Shown: positions 1 to 10,833 of the stretch, piece by piece
Layout: the number at the start of each line of letters is the position of its first letter
Position numbering within the stretch: position 1 is the first letter of the stretch
DNA from: Rallus limicola
Lineage: Eukaryota > Chordata > Aves > Gruiformes > Rallidae
Assembly (NCBI GenBank): GCA_022605955.1
Contig: JAKCOZ010000326.1
Coordinates: forward strand, 124,001-188,000
Direction of reading: 5' to 3'
DNA length: 64,000 bases
Notes under the pieces: generated by a model
What the model saw: the letters and a program-made list of their open reading frames with translations, nothing else
Told to the model about the DNA's origin: nothing
Databases searched by the model: none
Program-made: the position numbers and the translations under genes

Positions 1-2627
1 AAGATTGGTCAAATTATATCCTGGGACTATCTTGATTTCTTCTGGAACATCGATTTCCTGATTATGGGTTGGCCATAAAGAACAAGTGGAAGGTGATGAA
101 CTGCTGCATGAATATAAAAAAAAAAAACAACTCCTGTGGGAATTATAATGTTTTCTGAGATGGTCTAAGAGCAGCTTGTTGCTAAATGTATGTTTTATTG
201 TCTGTAATTATATAAATATGTGTAAATCTTTGTGAATTACGTATGCAGAAAATAAGTATGAAGGATCTATAAGAACAGAGGAAATTCTCTTATTGTTTAA
301 TGGCTAAGTTTTTTCAAATATTAAGAAACAAGTGAAAAAGAATGAAGGTAGGTAGGCAGTGAATAGGTAGCCTTTAGTGGAGAACAGGGTGGGGGAAGAA
401 AAAAGAAAAAAAGTCCACCTTTTAAAATGCATACAAAGCAAACATCAAAAGGGCCTACAAGCTCAAATGGTCTCAGGAGCATTTGGGATGGAAAAGTGCT
501 TTCAATAATTGTTTTTTATTTGCAGGGTATTTTTTTATTTTATGCCACTTTCTCCAAAGGTAAAAGTTGACCTCAAAAGGGTCCCGGAATCTGATTTATT
601 CTTCTGTGTTTAAATCAACAAAGTCAGTTGTTGAAAGCTGTGCTGGAAGTCCTCACTAATCTGACTTGAACTTACCTTCCTTCTTCTTACTACTTTTCTT
701 TATGTTTGTTTGGAGTGAGAAAGATTCTGGTATCAGAAGGCCAAGAACATAAAAGGCATCACAACCATGAAAGCTGGCTCCCAGTATAGGATCTAATTTT
801 CCACGTACGAGGAGTGTGAATGTGTTTTGGTTTTTCTTTTTTTTCTCTCTTGATTTTAATGTGAATGTAAAATTTATTATTTTTTTTTTAGTTCTGCAGG
901 AACTGACATCTAAATTAATTTTTTAAAAATTTTTCCTTGATATTTCCAAATATCAAACTATCTGAGAAAAATATATATGATATCACAAATGACTGAGCAA
1001 TATCTAGGCAACAAGGGTGTTTTAAAATAATTGATGCTACCTTGTGAAAGAGATTATGTCTTTTAATATGTGAACACTAGGGACTGGTATTAAAAGTAAC
1101 AGTGTTGTGGATTGATGGATAAACAACTTTATATTGGTGTTCATTGGTTCCAAATTGCTAATGGGAAGAGAAAAGTAATGATGTAATATAGGCCGTCAAG
1201 CAGAGAAAAATCTCTCAAAATCTGTGGTAAACAAGTTATTTACAATTTTTGACTATTGACTAGTAGGGGGTGGGAAATTTTACCAAAATAATAAAGTGCA
1301 ATGTTTAAAATTAGAATTGTAGAGATTGGATACTTTGCCCTGATTTTCGTTAACACAGCCATTAAAAAGTGAATGAATGTTTCTGTTCGGCACCTAAGAT
1401 CAGAAGTGACTTGGGGTGGTAGGAAATAGGAAACAGTATGCTTTCCCCTAAATTTCAGTCATCTAATTTTTTCTATTAATAAACTTATAAGCTTCCCAGT
1501 TTTCTCTTTAAGGTCTTAAGGATTCTCAACTGAGCCTCCTAACTTTCTAAGGTTAAAAAACCAAAAAAACACTGAGTTGAAGCTGGATTATATTTAATCA
1601 TCACAGGTGGGTGTGCTGCAATTAACCCAAATAATTTGCCTGGCGTAAATCTGGCTTAAATTCCATCATAGCTCCTGAAGACCACAGATATTGTATAATA
1701 ATCCAAAGGGGGTTTCAGAACTTTTCAACCAAGATACTGTTCTGAAACATGTATTTGGGGTGCTGACATGAAGTGTGTTTGAAAAACCTATTCAATTTAT
1801 ACCATCTGACATTTATATCATCGCTCTAAGCACTTGAAATGATTACAGCATAAACAATAGGAATGCTCCTACCATATTTCCACATGGCACAGAAGCTTAT
1901 CAGGATCCTAATTGATGTCTATATCCAAATAATCAACAACAGGAAATTATATTTATCTGGAAATGAACAAAAACCCTTTGGGGCAAAGTTAATACTGTAA
2001 CACAAGTGAGTATAATTTCTTTATTGCAGCAATAGATTAAAAATAGAAACTAGTCTTAAAGGCTGGAAAACTTATAGAAGAGCAGAGATTTTAGTGTGGC
2101 ATTGAGATTCTTCTCCAGATAAATTGAACCAATAGATCTTTAATTATATTCTAACATATCATAGTAAAAATGGTGCGAGTAAACCAACTATTTTAGATTA
2201 AACATGGATGTTTATGTGAATGTATTACTCACTGCAACTGAAGGATGATACTTCATAAAACTTTTTGACAAAAACTGATCTTTTTAAAAGTAGGGTAGGA
2301 TTGTGCTTTATTGTGTTTGTGTATTTTTTTACAGAGGTGTAGTTGCTTGAAATTCTCCAGATTTAATGTCAAAAAGGATGCTTCCAACATCACCTCATCC
2401 CTTGTGTGCCATGGATTGAGGCAATTTTTGTGTTACAGCTTTCAGAAGGGCAGTAAAGTCTTCCAGAAAGAGTTCAAGCAATGAAGACTCTCACACACTG
2501 ATAAAACAGACATATGAACAGTCATCCTTAACTCCCAGACAGTTAACCACGGAAGTTCTTCCATTCATGTTCATTCTCGACTTTGAAGCTTTAGCTTCCA
2601 AAACTGTAATCACAGAGTTTGTTTGTT
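1..2627. other. Unique AT-rich intergenic DNA
   Basis: No recognisable repeat, RNA gene or coding exon was seen on either strand. The stretch is AT-rich with short A and T runs (for example around 115-128 and 880-891) and has no long open frame. It could be intergenic or deep intronic sequence; nothing visible separates the two. Confidence 0.5.
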
Positions 2628-2660
2628 TGGTTTTGTTTTGTTTTGTTTTGTTTTTAACTC
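2621..2660 (+). repeat. (TTTTG)n short tandem repeat
   Basis: About five tandem TTTTG units with a flanking TTTG-rich start. It is a simple low-complexity repeat with no function that can be inferred. Confidence 0.85.
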
Positions 2661-4080
2661 TTTTAACTTAGAAACTGCAATCCAGCCAACTAGTTTTAAT
2701 ATGGGAAAATAAATAGAACTTCTCTGGATTCCCATTATAAACAATGTTTTCAAAGCCTCTGATCATGTGGTAGCCATAAAATCATACAAAATTTTAATCT
2801 CAATGGACTAATTCAATTTTCTAGTCCCATGTACTGCATTAACAAATGCCTTGTCTTTTATGTAGCTGTTCCTATGTTTAGTATAAGTCTACATTATCTA
2901 GAAGTCTGTGGTGCTGAATTAAACCCACTAAGAAACACTACCATCTCTAAAATTTATCTAGCCTTTTTAAAAATGTAAGCCTAATTTCTCATTTGAATTT
3001 AATGACTGCAGTGTTCAGCTGTTACTCTCTTTGATTAAACAACTTTCATAATTTCCAGTATTTTCTCTTCTTTACATTTACATTTTCTATTTTAAGACAA
3101 TTCTCCCAGTCCTTAGATCATTTTTTGGTAAGTCTCCTCTGCACCTAAGACTAAGAGCTCAGTCTGGATACTAGTTGTAGATAATATTCAACAACTGACC
3201 TTGTAAGTGCAGTGCCTGCCTTCTTTCTGTAAAAATGGCTAGCCCCTTCATAGGGAAGCCCTTCATGGGAGAATTGAGTGATCTGTGCTTGTCATATACC
3301 GCTGCCCATTCAGATTCTGCTTTTCTCTTTCTGTACCTTTGGCTTGAACATGCATTTCTGCAAAATTCAAGATATTACACTTTTTTAACCTGAATTAAGA
3401 TAAATTTTGCTTAAATGGCCTCAGTTTATTTTCTCTTATTTGTTGACCAGTTAGCCTTTCACTTAGCAAAGGCTAGTCAATGGCCTTTAAGTTGGTGATC
3501 ATTCCAGATAAATTATGAAGAGTAATTTAGAGATTTATTAAGAACAACCAAATTGATGTGCCAAAATAAAACAATAGGAATTTTTCTTGAAGTGTCTTTC
3601 TGAGTCAGAGAAGAGTCAGGACTGAGAAAGAAAGGAATCATTCTTGTGGTTAAATGTCATCAGGATGTTGTAGAAATGTTGGACATGCATCTCTAATAAT
3701 TTAAGGACCTCTACATCTCATGGGTAATGTAAACAGTCCCATCACAGAGTGAGGAAACAGAAGAGGTCATTAAAATCAGAAGGTGCTGAAATAAGTAAGA
3801 ATGAAATTACCTTCAAAATCAGGATTGTAGAACATAATTCAATAGTCCCCCATGTCACTCTAACATGTTAGGCAGGGAACTAACTAAAGTATATACTGCT
3901 CTCATCGCCTCTGTAGAAAGAGATGATCTGTTAGATGATCTGGTTTATTCATCACATTCTTAAATTTAGACTCTAGTATGGACAATCATCCTGATTATAA
4001 ACAGTTCTATGACAAATCCTTTTTTTTTTGGAAATACATCACTGAGTGTCCAACAGGTAGCATGAAGTTTCCTACCTTGC
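2661..4080. other. Unique AT-rich intergenic DNA
   Basis: No repeat family, RNA gene or exon structure was recognised. The short open frame starting at 3978 runs into the LTR remnant at 4081 and is not supported as a gene. Confidence 0.5.
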
Positions 4081-4125
4081 TGTCGTGGTTTCACCCCGGC
4101 TGTGGGCTGAAACCAGGACACTTGC
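4076..4125 (-). mobile_element. 40-bp remnant made of the two ends of an avian ERV LTR, with 5-bp target duplication
   Basis: The 40 bases at 4081-4120 begin TGTCGTGGTTTCACCCC and end GGGCTGAAACCAGGACA. These are the two termini of the LTR family that occurs full length at 17100, 36775 and 63209, here in the minus orientation. About 500 bases of LTR interior are missing. The insert is flanked by the exact 5-bp repeat CTTGC at 4076-4080 and 4121-4125. The outer 13 bases form an inverted repeat with one mismatch. The intact duplication shows that both outer ends are the original insertion boundaries, so the loss was internal. Either an LTR inserted and its interior was deleted, or a very short form was inserted. 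Confidence 0.75.
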
Positions 4126-4192
4126 AAAATACCCCATTACATATAACAGTGCTCTACAACATTTTGTTACTATAGACCATTGCACAGATTGC

Positions 4193-4353
4193 CAGATTCT
4201 TAGGGGTTGGAAGGAAGCTCTGGAGGCAGTCTAGTCTATCCTCCTGCTAGAGCAGGTTCACACAGAGTATATTGCCCAGGATTGCATCCAGGTGGGTCTT
4301 GAATATTTTTAGAGAAGACTCCACAACCTCTCTAGGCAACCTGTTCCAGGTGA
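4193..4353 (-). mobile_element. CR1 LINE 3' end (minus), 3' part of an inverted copy
   Basis: Read on the minus strand this runs from a CTGGAACAGGTTGCC-like segment through a CTGCTCTAGCAGGAGG motif to a tail matching CTTCCAACCCCTAAGAATC. That is the order found in the last ~160 bases of a bird CR1. The adjoining segment to the right belongs upstream in CR1 but lies on the opposite strand, so the two are probably one insertion. The copy is old, with many substitutions. Confidence 0.8.
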
Positions 4354-4575
4354 GACCTGGACAGGTTGCAGAGTTGGGCAAAGGAAAACCTTATGAAATT
4401 TAACAAGGACAAGTGTAGGGTCCCCATACCTAGGGAAGAACAACCCCAAGCACCAGTATAGGTGTTGACCTGCTGGGAAGCAACACTGTGGATAGAGACC
4501 TGGGAGTCCTGGTGGATGACAATGTGCCCTCATAGCCAAGAAGGACAAAGGTATCCTGGAGTGCATCATGATAGC
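4354..4575 (+). mobile_element. CR1 LINE ORF2 3' portion (plus), inverted relative to its neighbour
   Basis: The plus strand carries CR1 ORF2 3' coding sequence: a GAAATTTAACAAGGACAAG block, a GGGAAGAACAACCCCAAGCA block, then GACCTGGGAGTCCTGGTGGA and a GCCAAGAAGG segment. In CR1 these lie a few hundred bases upstream of the segment at 4193-4353. Together they look like a minus-strand CR1 insertion whose 5' part is inverted, with part of the middle lost. The reading frame is broken and no product is expected. Confidence 0.75.
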
Positions 4576-5018
4576 ACATACATTTCAATATATTTCAATA
4601 TGATTTATTATTCTGGTTGTGTTAGTTGACACATTTAAGCAGTGCATTTTAAAATCATAATCACAACAAGCCCCAAGGTTTCCATTAAGTATGAAATCTT
4701 AGAATACTATCTATCTGATGCAAAGCATAAGGCATTGGCATGAAGAACTGAATGTCATTCCCTTTCTAGGAAGCAACAAAAGAGCTCTGAAATGATAATG
4801 AATAGATAATAACCAATTGTTAAGACCAAATCTGAAGCCCAAAGACATCAACCTCATGGATTTCATGGTCTTGTGGATTGGACACTTTAGGCATGTTCAG
4901 CAAAGCACCAACATATATGCAGATGGTCCCCATTCTCTGAGTTCAGGACATACTGAACTTTCAACAAGTGCTTGCAGCTCCAATGAAATAAATTTAAGCA
5001 TATTTTAAAGTGGATGGG
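4576..5018. other. Unique intergenic DNA
   Basis: No repeat or gene was recognised. The 63-residue open frame at 4817-5008 has no recognisable features. Confidence 0.5.
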
Positions 5019-5090
5019 GTTTTTGGGGGTTTTGGGGAGGTTTTGAAATTTTTTTAGGGTTTTTTTTGTTTTTGGGTTTTTTTTTTAACT
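5019..5090 (+). repeat. G/T-rich low-complexity tract with three long G runs
   Basis: Alternating T runs and G runs. The first part holds G4, G5 and G4 runs separated by T5 and T4 loops, followed by isolated GGG triplets. Tracts of this composition recur through the window in both orientations. Confidence 0.8.
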
Positions 5091-8000
5091 GGGAGGAAAT
5101 GATTAATCTGGCCCTCAGTGAATTTTATGGAAATGTGTGATTCACTTAAATTTAACTTATTAATGTAGTAAACACTCAGATTTCTCCACTGAGTCCAATT
5201 GAAAAATGAATAATACATAACCTCTGGCCCAGTGCCTCTTTTGAACTACAGAGGCCAAGCAGCCCAAAAGCTAAATGGTTACCTATTTCTATGCCAGTGT
5301 TTTCCTTAAATCCCAGTAGGAAGTTTCTACTTAACCAAGAGACTAAACTTCTGTATTTGGCTTTCTATTCAGTCCTTTCCAAGAGTATAGAAAACATCAA
5401 ATTGATCTTCAGCAGGGAGGAAAAAAAAAATTAGTAAATTTCTTAATTTTATTTACACTATTTTTGACTAGATCAATTCATATGCCCTCAGATTATGATT
5501 GCCTTCATATAAGTTGAACTCTGAAGTTGACAACTTCCATAAACTTTTCATCAAGGAAAAATGCCAGTTATGTATTAAATTTAGTGCTTAATACTGTTTT
5601 TATTTTATTGCTAAAGGTTTCCATGTACCTCAGATGATTTAAGCAGTCAGTAAGTTTCAAGGGAAAGTGCACAGTAAAATGAAGAGCAACACCTTGCTCT
5701 TCTCTGTAGCTCCTGGCTTTGCCCAGGAAAGTATTTTTCCAACATCTGTTTTTGTAAGAGAAACTAAATTCCGTGAAGTAAGAAAGAAACCTAAAATCAT
5801 ACAAATTTTAAAAAAAGTTTTCTATTCTATTCAAATGTGTATGCTTTCTATTTTAACCAAATACGCAAGCATTACACCTGCCTGAATGAGATTTACAGGT
5901 CACTTCTGACAACTACTGACATGCTGAAGGGCACTTAATTCTGTGGATCTCCAGGGTTTCCCTTTTGTTTCCAACCATTTAATTTCTTACGCTGCTAAAT
6001 TCTGTAACTCTGCTTGCCAGACAACATTCAGCAAAGAAAATGAGATGGATTTATCTATTCTGAAAATGCTCAGCATTGCTGCTGCTGATGTTAAAGCCTC
6101 ACTATTGTAAACACAGATGTACCAGATTTATCTATGCAAGTCAAATGAGATGACTTACACGTATGAAATGGTAGAGTTTAGTATTTGGTGCATAGCTATA
6201 GGCAGAAATTGCTGCCTTGCCCTATGGTACACAATTGTATGAACTAGACAGAATACTGCTGCTCCAGATATGCATTTGTAGGCACTTTAAGTCTCACTAG
6301 CTGTTGTCAGAGGCAGCAAAAATGTCATGCTGAACACAGTGCAAATGATACTGTAAAGTAATTGATATTATTAAAAGTGGCTTTCTTCTCATTGTGAAAT
6401 TCAGCATTCCTGTGAGTTAATAACTCAAGAAAGTGAATGACTGAAGTAAGTGATACTGAAGGTAATATCTTTCTTCAGATCAGAATCTGGATGAGCAGGA
6501 AAACTTATATGGATATACTGCAATTAAGGACTTTTGGTTGTTATTATTAAACATTCTTTGTTAAAGGCTTAGAGAAAAAACTCAAAGAATCAGGCAGTGA
6601 AGATATGTCATTTTGTGAACTTTTTTTTTCCCCCCACCCATGTCAGGAAGCAGATGAAAAGATGTTAGAAAAGAAGTAGGCTTTGACAAAAGTTTTCCAG
6701 ACATGCAGCATGAGAGAGAATTTCAGATACATTATTATTTTTGTCATTTTAATAGAGTTACTGGCCCTGCATTAACAGAAAGTGACTCCTAGAGATATTT
6801 ACCATAGTTACCTGTCATCTGTATGTACCAGTATCTACGGTGTGGGAGATTTTCACTAAAGGCAAGTTTCAGGGCTGGCCTGAAGCTATATGATGGATTT
6901 TGCAAACATTTAGACCAAGACCCTTGAGATCTATATAAAATCTTGATCATAGACCTACTTTCAGGCTTTCTCCCACTTGGGTAGCCCTTGTACTCACCAG
7001 ATTTGTTATGATACACGAGTGCTCACAGCTGAATACTTGCAATGACAATTTAAGACTACTCTGAACAGTCTTTTGCATTGCAGCCTTTTGCATTACATCA
7101 TTTTGGTATTATATGTTAAATATACTTACTGAAATCCCCATTAAAATTTAAAAAAAAAAAAAGACAAAGAAAAGAGGGGATCCTAATGCCAGGTGATATT
7201 AGCCCAAACTATAAGGCACCACCTACTGTGTCAGCTAAAACCCAAAAATTTTACTAGAGAAAAGTCATGTTTAACAGGTATCATGCTCTCTTGGAAGCAT
7301 GTGTTGGAGTGTATTATACCTCTGCATAACTGTAAATCATGGTCATGCATTTCCAGAATTTTTATATCTGTTAATCCTAGATAGTAATGACAGAATTTAA
7401 TCTAAGCTATAAAATAATGACGGTTTTGTCACAAATGCATTTCTATGTGCATATATATATACACATTTGAGCAGAGATACATGTATATATGAAGAGATAT
7501 GCATGATTATAGTTAAGATACTATATTTTTCATGTTTAGATTGCAAAGCAGTAAAGAAGGTGGTAAGACAGTCTATTTTACACCTATAGAAATAAAAAAA
7601 GAAAGATGTGGCACAGGTTACATAGTAAGTAATTTACTAAACTGGGGAAAAAAAAAAAATCTGTTTCACAATTGCAGGCTCCTTTTATCTACTTGGCACC
7701 ACTGCTCTCTTAATTCGATCCCAGCTATGTGGATTAGAAAAGCGTGATAAAACTTGTCTCAAATGTTCACTCCACTGTCTTGACTGAAAGAAAAAGCCAC
7801 AAGAGCAACAGAAAAACACCAACAAAAAAGCAACCCACACTGTAAAACAAAGGGTAATATCAGCAAAACTAGAGCACTGGCTGTAGGTCTCTCAGCCATT
7901 TGTACAAGGGCTGCTCTCCTCCTCTTCACTCCCCGATAATTAACCGTCATTTCTGCACTTCCTCATCTTCTTTGTATTGATCTTTCATCATATAATGGGT

Positions 8001-8594
8001 GCAAACAGCAAAAGGAAGGCTTAATAACAAACATTAAAATGAATAAATAATTACAGCCACAAATCTTCCTCAACCAACTGATTATTTGTTCAGTGACAAT
8101 ATTACAAGAAATTGGCTTTACATAATTTAAAAGGACACTAGCAAGTAGGGATTTTTTTAATAGCATTTTTCCTCTCTATGCTCTCTGGAAAGGTGTTTGC
8201 GGGGGTTACAGTCTTTTCTTTAGAAGATGACAAGGATTTAACCTCCTAATCACTTTTCCAGTATCTTTGGTATATTCAGTAAATTTCTGAGGAGGTAAAA
8301 CTGGCTTTTTAGTGATCAGGAGTGAATTAACTTTACCAAAGCTCTGCGATCTCAGGGTGTAGGCATGCCTCATTTTCCTGTCCTGAACTTGGCTCTCTGA
8401 CAGGTGTGAAGGACAAGAGCTCTAAGGCAGGGCTGTTGAGAGCAGACAAAATGAAAAGACTGACAGAGAGGCCTGGTGACGACACCTATGATGAGGAGGA
8501 ATATTCCCAAGCAGATCCTCACCCTTCTCTCTGATAAGCAGTGCTGCTGCAGCATGCTCACACCCACATGACAGCAGAGGGATGGTGCATACAA
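5091..8594. other. Unique AT-rich intergenic DNA
   Basis: About 3.5 kb without a recognised repeat family. It has A runs near 5420 and 7148 and a short alternating-AT stretch near 7452-7460. Overlapping short frames at 5568-5885 and 6789-7016 resemble no known protein and look like chance. The part at 5885-6150 is compositionally balanced and could be regulatory, but nothing diagnostic is visible. Confidence 0.45.
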
Positions 8595-8891
8595 ACGGGA
8601 GGGGAATCAACTTTTTAAAAGGGTAGAAAATGGCAAGACAAGGGGGAATGGACTAAAGCAAAAGGATGGAAGGTTCAGATTAGATATTAGGGGGAAATTT
8701 TTCACAGAGAGAGTAGTGAGGTGCTGGAACAGGCTATCCAGAGAGGTGGTGGATGCCCCGTCCCTCGAGGTGTTCAAGGCCAGGTTGGATGGGGCCCTGG
8801 GCAACCTTGTGTAGCTCCAGGCCTGGAGGATGGTGGCCCTGCCTGTGGCAGGGGGCTTGGAGCTCTATGATCCTTGGGGTCCCTTACAACC
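8595..8891 (+). mobile_element. CR1 LINE 3' end, part 1 (split by an LTR)
   Basis: The plus strand shows the CR1 3' region: GGAATCAACTT, GACAAGGGGGAATGGA, a TTAGATATTAGGGGGAAA block, GGAACAGGCTATCCAGAGAG, GGTTGGATGGGGCCCTGGGC and GATCCTTGGGGTCCC. It closely resembles the copy at 50571-50996. The last bases of the element are displaced to 9949-9977 by the LTR at 8892. The element is 5'-truncated, as most CR1 copies are. Confidence 0.9.
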
Positions 8892-9953
8892 TGTGGTGGT
8901 TTTGGCCCTGGCCAGAGGCCAAATGCCCACCAAGCCGCTCGCTCACTCCTCCCTTCAGCCGAAAAGGGGAAAAAATATATTTTTGGAGGCTTAGGCCCTG
9001 AGATAAGGACAGAGGGATCACTCTCCAATTAGTGCAATGGGCAAAACAGACACAGGACAGAATAAAGGAAAGAAAAGTGATTTATTCCAACTACAACTAA
9101 TACACCCAGTGAACCGTAACGAGAAAAGAGTAAGAAGAGGCCAGGTCTTAAAACGCGTTCCCCCCACACCTCCCCTTCTTAGCAAACTTAAACTTCATCA
9201 CGATTTTACTCCCTTCTTCCCCCCCCAACATAGCGTAGGGAGGGGCAGGGAATGGGGAGTGTGGGGTTCTGGTGGTACCAGTTGCTTTCCTTCCCCAGAT
9301 CTTAACACTTCTATTTCCCCCCACCCCTCACCTCTTAGCACCCTAAGCTTTAATCATCAATTTTGTTCCCTTCTTCCCTCCCATTGCAACACCAGGAGGG
9401 GAAGGGAATGAGTGCTCTCCATCGGGGAGTCATCTCCTCACCACAGGCCTCTCAGCAGAACTTCCTTCCATAGGATTCTGACACTTGGGCCTGGGCTCCC
9501 CTGGCCCGGCTATCCGCAAAAGTCACAGGTCCCCTAGCAAACCAGCTGAGGTGTGGATCAATCTCTTCACAGGGCATAGATGTCTCTGCCCCCCGTCCTC
9601 ATCCATGGGCTGCGAAGGGACAACCCACTTCACTATGGTCTTCTCCACGAGCTTTAGGGAAAATTTTCTTTCAACATTCCTTTCCACCCCCTCCTTCTGG
9701 GCCTGGCCTTGGCTATCACTGCAGCTGGTCACATCTTCCCACTCTGCGTTCCGGTGGCAAAGTGTGCCAGCCAGGAGGTATTTTTTTCCAATATGTGATT
9801 AACAGACGCGCTATGAATCCTTCTGTGATTGATCAAAAATGACTTTGGCCTTGAATTAGCTCTTGTTTACTGTTGGGAACTCACAACAAACTGTAACTGC
9901 TGCTTTGCAAAAGCCATCTAAGCAGCACAGCTACAGCAAACTGCAACACAACC
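8887..9953 (-). mobile_element. Solo LTR of an avian endogenous retrovirus, 1057 bp, inside a CR1
   Basis: The LTR body is 8892-9948. It begins TGTGGTGGTTTTGGCCCTGG and contains the GCCGCTCGCTCACTCC, GATAAGGACAG and GGGCAAAACAGAC motifs of a large avian LTR family, read here in antisense. The target duplication is CAACC, exact at 8887-8891 and 9949-9953. Removing the LTR and one duplication restores a normal CR1 3' tail. No gag, pol or env sequence and no second LTR are present, so this is the product of LTR-LTR recombination. The open frames across 9037-9802 on both strands are LTR sequence, not genes. This family differs from the one at 17100, 36775 and 63209. Confidence 0.85.
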
Positions 9954-9977
9954 CATGCCATTCTGTGATTCTGTGAT
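9949..9977 (+). mobile_element. CR1 LINE 3' tail, part 2
   Basis: CAACCCATGCCA followed by two ATTCTGTG-type octamers. This is the terminal tail of the CR1 that begins at 8595, separated from it by the LTR insertion. Confidence 0.9.
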
Positions 9978-10180
9978 GCTCAGGCTTTGCCGTCTGTCAA
10001 GTACCCTCCTGCCTCCTCCTCTGCAGGACAGATCTCAAGCCTGTGCCCTGGGCCTTTATTAGGTATGCCCTTCATCCTGTTCTTATTAGAAAAATGAGTC
10101 TTTTGTGTAAGTGATCCAATATCAGTAAGAAGGGTGCAATATTCCATAGCTGTCTTGGAAATATATCTCAGAGTGTCTTT

Positions 10181-10833
10181 TCAGATGGTGAACATGAGGG
10201 AACCTCTGCCCTTAAGGTGGCAATTCTGTGCCACAGTGACATGACAGGAGCCCTGGCACGAGCTTGATACATTGTGTTTAATTGAGAAATTCACCTTAAT
10301 GCAATCACCCTTGTCACAGAGACGACAAGAATCAGCGTTGTCAGGGGCATGAAAGTTTGCTGTTGCTTCTGTCTTAAATGGTCTCTGACCCAAGTGCACG
10401 CCATTAGCTACTTCATAGCTGTCATGGGGTTGCCCATAGGAACACCAATCTGTGATGTGTCCCAGACGCCTGAAACGAGAGGAATTAAGAACACTAGCTT
10501 CTTTAGAGCCAAGACTTTGAAGGTGAGAGGTCAAGTGTGCTTTATTCATTAACGTACTTCTCGTTCAGAAAGCTCGGTAACTAGATGTCCACACGTTGAA
10601 CAAGTAATGACCTGAAAACAGCACGATTTACAGAATGATATGCTGGCAGAAAGTTTTCTAACACCTCCCAGAAGTGCACTTTCCAGAAACCCACTGTACA
10701 TAAACATAAAGGTCTGCAATCTGTCAGTTAATATTAATGTGGTCATTTGCTGGTAAGTTGTAATAACATGATGCACATGGGACTTGCTACACTGACCTTT
10801 TTGGTGGAAGTGATTCATTAAATGGTCACTCAT
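10181..10833 (-). other. Two consecutive minus-strand open frames of unknown status
   Basis: Read on the minus strand, a 94-residue frame (10833 to 10549) is followed, overlapping by one base in a TAATG arrangement, by a 122-residue frame (10549 to 10181). No protein family was recognised. The first ends with CSTCGH near its C-terminus. The second has CRLCDKGDC and two further cysteines, a spacing vaguely like a metal-binding knuckle. A splice-acceptor-like CTGTTTTCAG precedes the CSTCGH segment, and another, CTCTCGTTTCAG, occurs early in the second frame. There is no promoter or poly(A) evidence. Chance open frames in unique DNA remain the most likely explanation. Confidence 0.2.

Noticed and set aside
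9037..9802. Frames of 124, 105 and 69 residues
   Set aside because: They lie wholly inside the antisense solo LTR at 8892-9948, which does not encode protein.
9990..10063. A microexon between CTCCTCCTCTGCAG and GTATGC (about 36 bases)
   Set aside because: The acceptor is good but the donor is mediocre and there is no independent support; pseudo-exons this short are common.
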